Source of the DNA: F1-20-MAGs119 sp040401695
GTDB taxonomy: Bacteria > Actinomycetota > Acidimicrobiia > Acidimicrobiales > Ilumatobacteraceae
NCBI GenBank assembly: GCA_040401695.1
Contig: JBBANY010000031.1
Span: forward strand, 1-26,164
Direction of reading: 5' to 3'
DNA: 26,164 nt
The translations under genes and the position numbers were made by a program. Shown here in pieces: positions 22,237 to 26,164 of the stretch (positions are counted from its first letter, which is position 1; the number at the start of each line of letters is the position of its first letter). Below the pieces are notes generated by a model, which saw nothing but the letters and a program-made list of their open reading frames with translations, ran no database searches and was not told the DNA's origin.

Positions 22237-24669
22237 GTGAACATTTTTCGTAGGTCGACAGCCGGGACGCTTCTCGCAACGCTGTTCATGTACGGCGCTA
22301 TCGCCGTCGCGTCACCCCAGGTATCGGCCTCGCAGGCACGTGGCATGTACATCGTCGTCGTCAACGGTGACCGCGCCGTCGACGTGGTCGCGGAACATCT
22401 TGAAGACGCCGGACACGATGTCCAGCGTGAATTGACGGGTGACGTCGACGTCGTCGTCGCCCATCTCGATGCTGATGCGCTGTCAGACATTCGAAACCGT
22501 CCCGGGGTGAGGTGGGTCGAGGCTGACTTGATCGTGAAACCTGCCACCGAGCAGACGATCTCGGGTACGCACACGGTCGACAACTGGGGACTCGATCGCA
22601 TCGATCAAACATCGCCAACGTTGGACACGAAGTTTCGTTATGCAGCCGACGGAACGGGGGTCGACATCTACGTGCTCGACACGGGGGTTCGTCGGTCACA
22701 CAACGAATTCACCGGCCGTGTCGCGACCGGTTACTTCGTTCCAACAGTCACGATGAGCGATACCGGACCCGTCCATACGTTGACGTCGACCGATGACGAC
22801 TGTGGTCACGGTACGCACGTCGCAGGCATCGCCGCAGGAACGACCTACGGCGTCGCGAAGAAGGCGACGATCGTGCCGGTGAAGATCTTTCCGGGGGGTT
22901 CCGAGGCGATCTGCAACAGCGGAACCACGGTCTCGGCGTTCATCGAAGGTATGCAATGGGTTGTTGCCAACCATGCTGCCGGCAAGCCCGCGGTCGTGAA
23001 CCTCAGTCTCGGCACCGAGCGCCTCTCGCCGAGCCTCGACGCGCAGGTGCGTGCCGTGGTCGCAGATGGAATCGCCGTTGTGTCGGCGGCCGGTAACGAT
23101 GGCAACAACGCGACGAAGGGGTACGTCGACGCGTCGAATGACGCGACGTCACCGAGTCCGGCGTGCTCCTCGAGGCGCAACACGCGCACCGAAGGAATTC
23201 TCACGGTTGCCGCCACGGGCGGGATCAGCGCGAACACTTTCACGCGTGAAGACGACGAGGCGCCGTATTCGAACTACGGCCCGTGTGTTGACATCTTTGC
23301 CCCCGGGACGAACATCAGATCGGCGTGGCCGGTGACCGGCCTCAGCGCCGTTGACACCGACGACCCCGACCTGTTCCCCGGCAAGTACGCCGACACCGGC
23401 AGCTACAACAAGAGCGGCACGTCGATGGCCGCGCCGTTCGTCACGGGTGCGGCTGCGATGATCCTTCAGGAGACACCCCAGGCAACTCCCGCTGAAGTCA
23501 CGTCGCGGATCCTCGCGAACGCAACGAGGAATGCGGTGTCGATCATCCAGCGCGGTGCCACGGCGTCACCGAATCTCCTGCTCTACACATGCGCGTCCAA
23601 CTGCGTTCCCAGTGCGCCACGCAACGTTGCCGTGACGCGTGCTTCGCGCACCGAGATCGACGTGACGTGGGAGGCGCCTGAATCCAACGGCGGTCTTGCG
23701 GTCAGCGGCTACACGGCGACGGCCTCGGTGACGGGTGGGGCAGCGGTGACGTGCGCCTCGACGGCACTGTCGTGTCGGTTGACGGGTCTGACCGCCGGTG
23801 CAACGTATTCGATCACGGTCACGGCGACGAACGCCGCGGGGTCGGGTGCCTCGTCGACGGCGAAGACGCTCGCGGCCGGTGTTGCGCCGTCGACGCCGGG
23901 AACGCCGACGATGGTCGCGGGCAACGGCGAGATACAAGTGTCGTGGACCGCGCCGGTCGACAACGGCGGTCTTGCAGTTTCGAAGTACACGGTGACGTCG
24001 AATCCCGAGTCGAAGACGTGTTCGCCGAACGCCGGGGAACTGACGTGTGTCGTCACGGGTTTGACCATCGGCACGAAGTACACGTTCACGGTTCTGGCAA
24101 CGAACGATGCCGGTGCAACTCCGTCGGCGGCGTCCGCTTCGATCGCACCGAAGTTGCCGTGGGAGTACGTGCCGGTCTTTGCCTCGGTTGTGCCCGGCAA
24201 CATGAAGGTTGATCTGCGGTGGACCGAGGCACGAGTGTTGGGTGCCGCCCCGGCCGGTTACTTCACTGGTTATTTGGTGAAGGATGCAACCGGCGCGGTT
24301 GTGTGCACCACGACGGCACTCAAGTGCACGGTGTCAAAGTTGAAGAACGCAACGAAGGTCTCGTACACCGTCGAGGCGACCACCGTTGCCGACTCGTCGG
24401 AAGCTGCCACGTCGTCGACGGTGCTCGTCGGCGGTGTGCGCCAGGTTGCGAACGCGATGCGTCGTGGGTCGAGCGCGTTGCTTGCCAAGGTCGCGACGAC
24501 GAACTCGAAGGGCAAGGTCACGTGGCGTGCGCTCTCGGGCGGTTGCCGGGTCGTGGGTCGTACGGTGATTGCGCCGACGACGGGGAAGTCCTGCAAACTG
24601 CGGATTTCCGTCGCGAAATCGGGGCCGTTCCCCGCCCAAACGCTGACGGTGTCCGTTCAAATCCTCTGA
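22237..24669 (+). CDS. Secreted subtilase with three FN3 domains and two-Cys C-terminal domain
   Basis: An 810-residue secreted S8 protease. Signal peptide 1-32 (V-S-A-S), one I9 propeptide (about 36-102), then a proteinase K-like catalytic domain opening W-G-L-D-R-I-D-Q (117-124). The triad is Asp148 (V-L-D-T-G), His191 (C-G-H-G-T-H) and Ser396 (G-T-S-M-A-A-P), with oxyanion Asn287 in A-A-G-N-D. Cysteines at 189, 226, 310 and 350 could form disulfides. Three FN3 domains follow (about 456-550, 552-642, 645-735), several with an internal Cys pair. The last 75 residues are a beta domain with C-x15-C, related to the C-termini of the two S1-fold proteins. Domain order and catalytic motifs match the halves of the adjacent double subtilase, so the genes probably arose by duplication. 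No Shine-Dalgarno; leaderless promoter. It likely degrades extracellular protein. Confidence 0.92.
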   Translation: MNIFRRSTAGTLLATLFMYGAIAVASPQVSASQARGMYIVVVNGDRAVDVVAEHLEDAGHDVQRELTGDVDVVVAHLDADALSDIRNRPGVRWVEADLIVKPATEQTISGTHTVDNWGLDRIDQTSPTLDTKFRYAADGTGVDIYVLDTGVRRSHNEFTGRVATGYFVPTVTMSDTGPVHTLTSTDDDCGHGTHVAGIAAGTTYGVAKKATIVPVKIFPGGSEAICNSGTTVSAFIEGMQWVVANHAAGKPAVVNLSLGTERLSPSLDAQVRAVVADGIAVVSAAGNDGNNATKGYVDASNDATSPSPACSSRRNTRTEGILTVAATGGISANTFTREDDEAPYSNYGPCVDIFAPGTNIRSAWPVTGLSAVDTDDPDLFPGKYADTGSYNKSGTSMAAPFVTGAAAMILQETPQATPAEVTSRILANATRNAVSIIQRGATASPNLLLYTCASNCVPSAPRNVAVTRASRTEIDVTWEAPESNGGLAVSGYTATASVTGGAAVTCASTALSCRLTGLTAGATYSITVTATNAAGSGASSTAKTLAAGVAPSTPGTPTMVAGNGEIQVSWTAPVDNGGLAVSKYTVTSNPESKTCSPNAGELTCVVTGLTIGTKYTFTVLATNDAGATPSAASASIAPKLPWEYVPVFASVVPGNMKVDLRWTEARVLGAAPAGYFTGYLVKDATGAVVCTTTALKCTVSKLKNATKVSYTVEATTVADSSEAATSSTVLVGGVRQVANAMRRGSSALLAKVATTNSKGKVTWRALSGGCRVVGRTVIAPTTGKSCKLRISVAKSGPFPAQTLTVSVQIL

Positions 24670-24708
24670 TTTCCGCGCCAGCAGATCGCTGTAGTGTGCA
24701 AGCACCAG

Positions 24709-24737
24709 TTGCGGGGCTATGTAACGTCCCGTAACCT
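24709..24737 (+). promoter_or_regulatory. Sigma-70-type promoter of the solute-binding protein gene
   Basis: TTGCGG (24709-24714) and TAACCT (24732-24737) are separated by 17 bp, as for the housekeeping sigma factor. They lie about 60 bp upstream of the ATG, giving this gene a real leader, unlike most others in the window. Confidence 0.5.
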
Positions 24738-24763
24738 TTCTCTCACTATCAACCAAGACGGAT

Positions 24764-24776
24764 GTCCCGAGGGGAC
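24764..24776 (+). repeat. Small hairpin in the leader of the solute-binding protein gene
   Basis: GTCCC-GAG-GGGAC is a perfect 5-3-5 inverted repeat between the promoter and the ribosome binding site. It could affect leader stability or translation; nothing shows which. Confidence 0.35.
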
Positions 24777-24784
24777 GTTCGATG

Positions 24785-24792
24785 AAGGGGAG
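24785..24792 (+). promoter_or_regulatory. Strong ribosome binding site of the solute-binding protein gene
   Basis: AAGGGGAG ends 6 nt before the ATG at 24799 and decides this start over upstream in-frame codons. Confidence 0.7.
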
Positions 24793-24798
24793 ACACAC

Positions 24799-26016
24799 AT
24801 GAAGAAGACCCGTCTGGTGCGCGCTGCCGCACTTGCGGTCAGCCTCGCGTTTGTCGCCGCCGCCTGTGGCGACGACAGCGACTCGGGTTCGACCGAAGAC
24901 ACCACCGCTGCTGCGGAGGAGACCACCACTGGTGACACCACCGCCCCCGCTGAGGGTGGCGAGGCCGCCGGTGGCGCGACCTGCGCAGAGGGCACCTCGA
25001 TTGCGTTCTTCGGTGCGCTTTCGGGTGACGCTGGCAACCTTGGCCAGAACATCAAGAAGGGCGCCGAGCTCGCAGTTGCGCAGTTCAACGCTGCCAACGC
25101 TGGCTGCCAGGTGACCCTGAAGGAATTCGACTCGCAGGGTTCGCCTGACCAGGCACCCGCTCTCGCCACCGAGGCCATCGCTGACGCGGCCATCCTCGGC
25201 ATCGTCGGCCCCGCATTCTCGGGTGAGTCGAAGGCCGTCAACCCGCTGTTCGACGAGGCTGGTCTTTCGATCATCACTCCGTCGGCCACCAACGAGGCAC
25301 TGAACGACAACGGTTGGAAGATCTTCCACCGCGCGCTCGCCGGTGACGACAAGCAGGGTCCCGGCATCGTGGCCTACATCCAGAACAAGCTTGCTGCTGA
25401 AACCGTCGGCGTCATCGACGACGCTTCGGAGTACGGCAAGGGCATCGCTGACATCGTCCGCGAAGGTCTGGGTGACAAGGTTGTCGCTTCCGACTCGATC
25501 GACCCGGCTGCTGCCGACTTCTCGGCCGCTGTGTCGAAGATGAAGGACGCTGCTCCGGCCGCGATCTTCTACGGCGGTTACTACGCAGAGGCAGGCAAGC
25601 TTGCCAAGCAGCTCCGTGACGCAGGCGTCGAGTCGACGCTCGTGTTCGGTGACGGCGTCAAGGACATCGGCTACATCGAGGCAGCCGGCCCGGCCGCCGA
25701 GGGTTCGATCATCACCTGCACCTGTGCAGACGGTGGCTCGAATGCCGACTTCGCCGCCGCTTACGGTGAGCAGTTCCCCGGTGAGACGCCGCAGACCTAC
25801 GCCGCCGAGGCGTACGATGCTGCAAACGCGTTCCTCGCAGCCATTACTTCGGGTGCAGCCGACCGCGCCGCGGTCCTCGAGTTCCTGAAGAGCTACGACG
25901 CCGCTGGCGTGACCAAGCAGATCAAGTGGGACGAGACCGGTGAAGTCGCTGGCAACGCCGTCTACTCCTACAAGGTCGAGGGTGGCGCAATCGTCGTCGA
26001 GGGTCTGATCGAGTAA
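24799..26016 (+). CDS. Branched-chain amino-acid-type ABC transporter substrate-binding lipoprotein
   Basis: A 405-residue lipoprotein: signal peptide with lipidated Cys23 in A-A-A-C-G, a Thr/Glu-rich tether to about residue 55, then a type-1 periplasmic-binding fold of the LivJ class (Peripla_BP_6). Typical marks are F-F-G-A-L-S-G-D near the start, ELAVAQFNAA, GIVGPAFSGE (the ligand-binding Gly/Ser loop), SIITPSATN, the Tyr-Gly of D-A-S-E-Y-G-K-G, and IFYGGYYAEAGKLAKQLRDAG. It should bind branched-chain amino acids or similar small amides outside the membrane and deliver them to a Liv-type permease. Codon choice is strongly biased, suggesting high expression. It has its own promoter and ribosome binding site and ends before a strong hairpin, with a probable permease gene starting about 115 bp on. 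The precise ligand cannot be told from sequence. Confidence 0.9.
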   Translation: MKKTRLVRAAALAVSLAFVAAACGDDSDSGSTEDTTAAAEETTTGDTTAPAEGGEAAGGATCAEGTSIAFFGALSGDAGNLGQNIKKGAELAVAQFNAANAGCQVTLKEFDSQGSPDQAPALATEAIADAAILGIVGPAFSGESKAVNPLFDEAGLSIITPSATNEALNDNGWKIFHRALAGDDKQGPGIVAYIQNKLAAETVGVIDDASEYGKGIADIVREGLGDKVVASDSIDPAAADFSAAVSKMKDAAPAAIFYGGYYAEAGKLAKQLRDAGVESTLVFGDGVKDIGYIEAAGPAAEGSIITCTCADGGSNADFAAAYGEQFPGETPQTYAAEAYDAANAFLAAITSGAADRAAVLEFLKSYDAAGVTKQIKWDETGEVAGNAVYSYKVEGGAIVVEGLIE

Positions 26017-26053
26017 AACCGATCACGTCACGCACGTGGCGTAACGAATCCTG

Positions 26054-26086
26054 AAACGGTCGGGGACTTCGGTCCCCGACCGTTTT
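26054..26086 (+). terminator. Strong UUCG-loop hairpin between binding protein and next gene
   Basis: A perfect 14-bp stem (26054-26067 with 26072-26085) is closed by the extra-stable c(UUCG)g tetraloop and ends in TTTT. It lies about 40 bp past the stop of the binding-protein gene. As the stem starts with AAA it is nearly symmetric and could work in both directions. It probably ends or attenuates transcription before the downstream gene. Confidence 0.85.
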
Positions 26087-26132
26087 GCGTCTACGGTTCT
26101 GATTAGATAGTGAAGGGGTCTGAAAGGCACTG

Positions 26133-26164
26133 ATGAGTGATTGGTTGATTTATCGGACGTTCTG
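26133..26164 (+). CDS. Start of a probable Liv-type permease gene (cut by window edge)
   Basis: An ATG preceded by GAAAGG with a 5-nt gap opens a frame M-S-D-W-L-I-Y-R-T-F that runs off the window. Only ten residues are visible. Position after a LivJ-type binding protein and the hydrophobic/aromatic N-terminus fit the first membrane segment of a LivH-type permease, but this is inference from gene order. Confidence 0.4.
   Translation, partial: MSDWLIYRTF

Overview
The window reads as chromosome of a high-GC actinobacterium, probably an acidimicrobial lineage such as the Ilumatobacter group. That assignment is inference. It rests on the GC-rich codon use, the GTG starts, many lipoproteins with Thr/Pro-rich linkers, and starts that lack a ribosome binding site but carry a TANNNT -10 hexamer 6-7 nt upstream (leaderless transcription). 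Seventeen genes are supported: fifteen whole, one (HU) running off the left edge and one (a probable permease) running off the right edge. A run of 10 N at 21777-21786 marks a scaffold gap inside one protease gene. No tRNA, rRNA, CRISPR array, insertion sequence or phage gene was seen. No gene-free stretch exceeds about 130 bases.

Left part (1-9113, all minus strand). After an HU-type nucleoid protein comes a two-gene operon: a membrane-anchored lipoprotein carrying a Lon-type (S16) protease domain without any ATPase, translationally coupled to a small secreted protein. Next is a crotonase-family enoyl-CoA hydratase. Then comes a coupled pair of large surface lipoproteins. Both carry a DUF1566/Lcl-like domain; the larger adds seven beta-propeller-type repeats and three C-terminal repeats joined by poly-threonine linkers.

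Middle part (9156-15047). Two ABC-F ATPases flank a PH-like hypothetical gene, followed by a thioredoxin and a lipoprotein that also has a C-terminal membrane segment. These genes are packed tightly: convergent stop codons overlap or lie 5 bp apart, and divergent promoters occupy 42-59 bp.

Right part (15155-24669, all plus strand) is a secreted-protease island. It holds a trypsin-fold lipoprotein whose three catalytic residues are all replaced (a pseudoprotease), a coupled and intact chymotrypsin-fold protease, a giant subtilase with two tandem propeptides and two complete catalytic domains, and a third single-domain subtilase. It is followed by a branched-chain amino-acid-type ABC solute-binding lipoprotein with its own promoter and a strong UUCG-loop hairpin, then the start of a probable permease. 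A plausible theme is extracellular proteolysis followed by amino-acid uptake.

The most striking pattern is that four of these exported proteins (the two DUF1566-like lipoproteins, the pseudoprotease and the active protease) share the pentapeptide R-D-R-N-(V/I) 7-10 residues outside their membrane anchor. Several also share accessory modules: DUF1566, a PANDN domain, FN3, and a two-cysteine C-terminal domain. This suggests one co-evolving surface system that is processed or sorted together.
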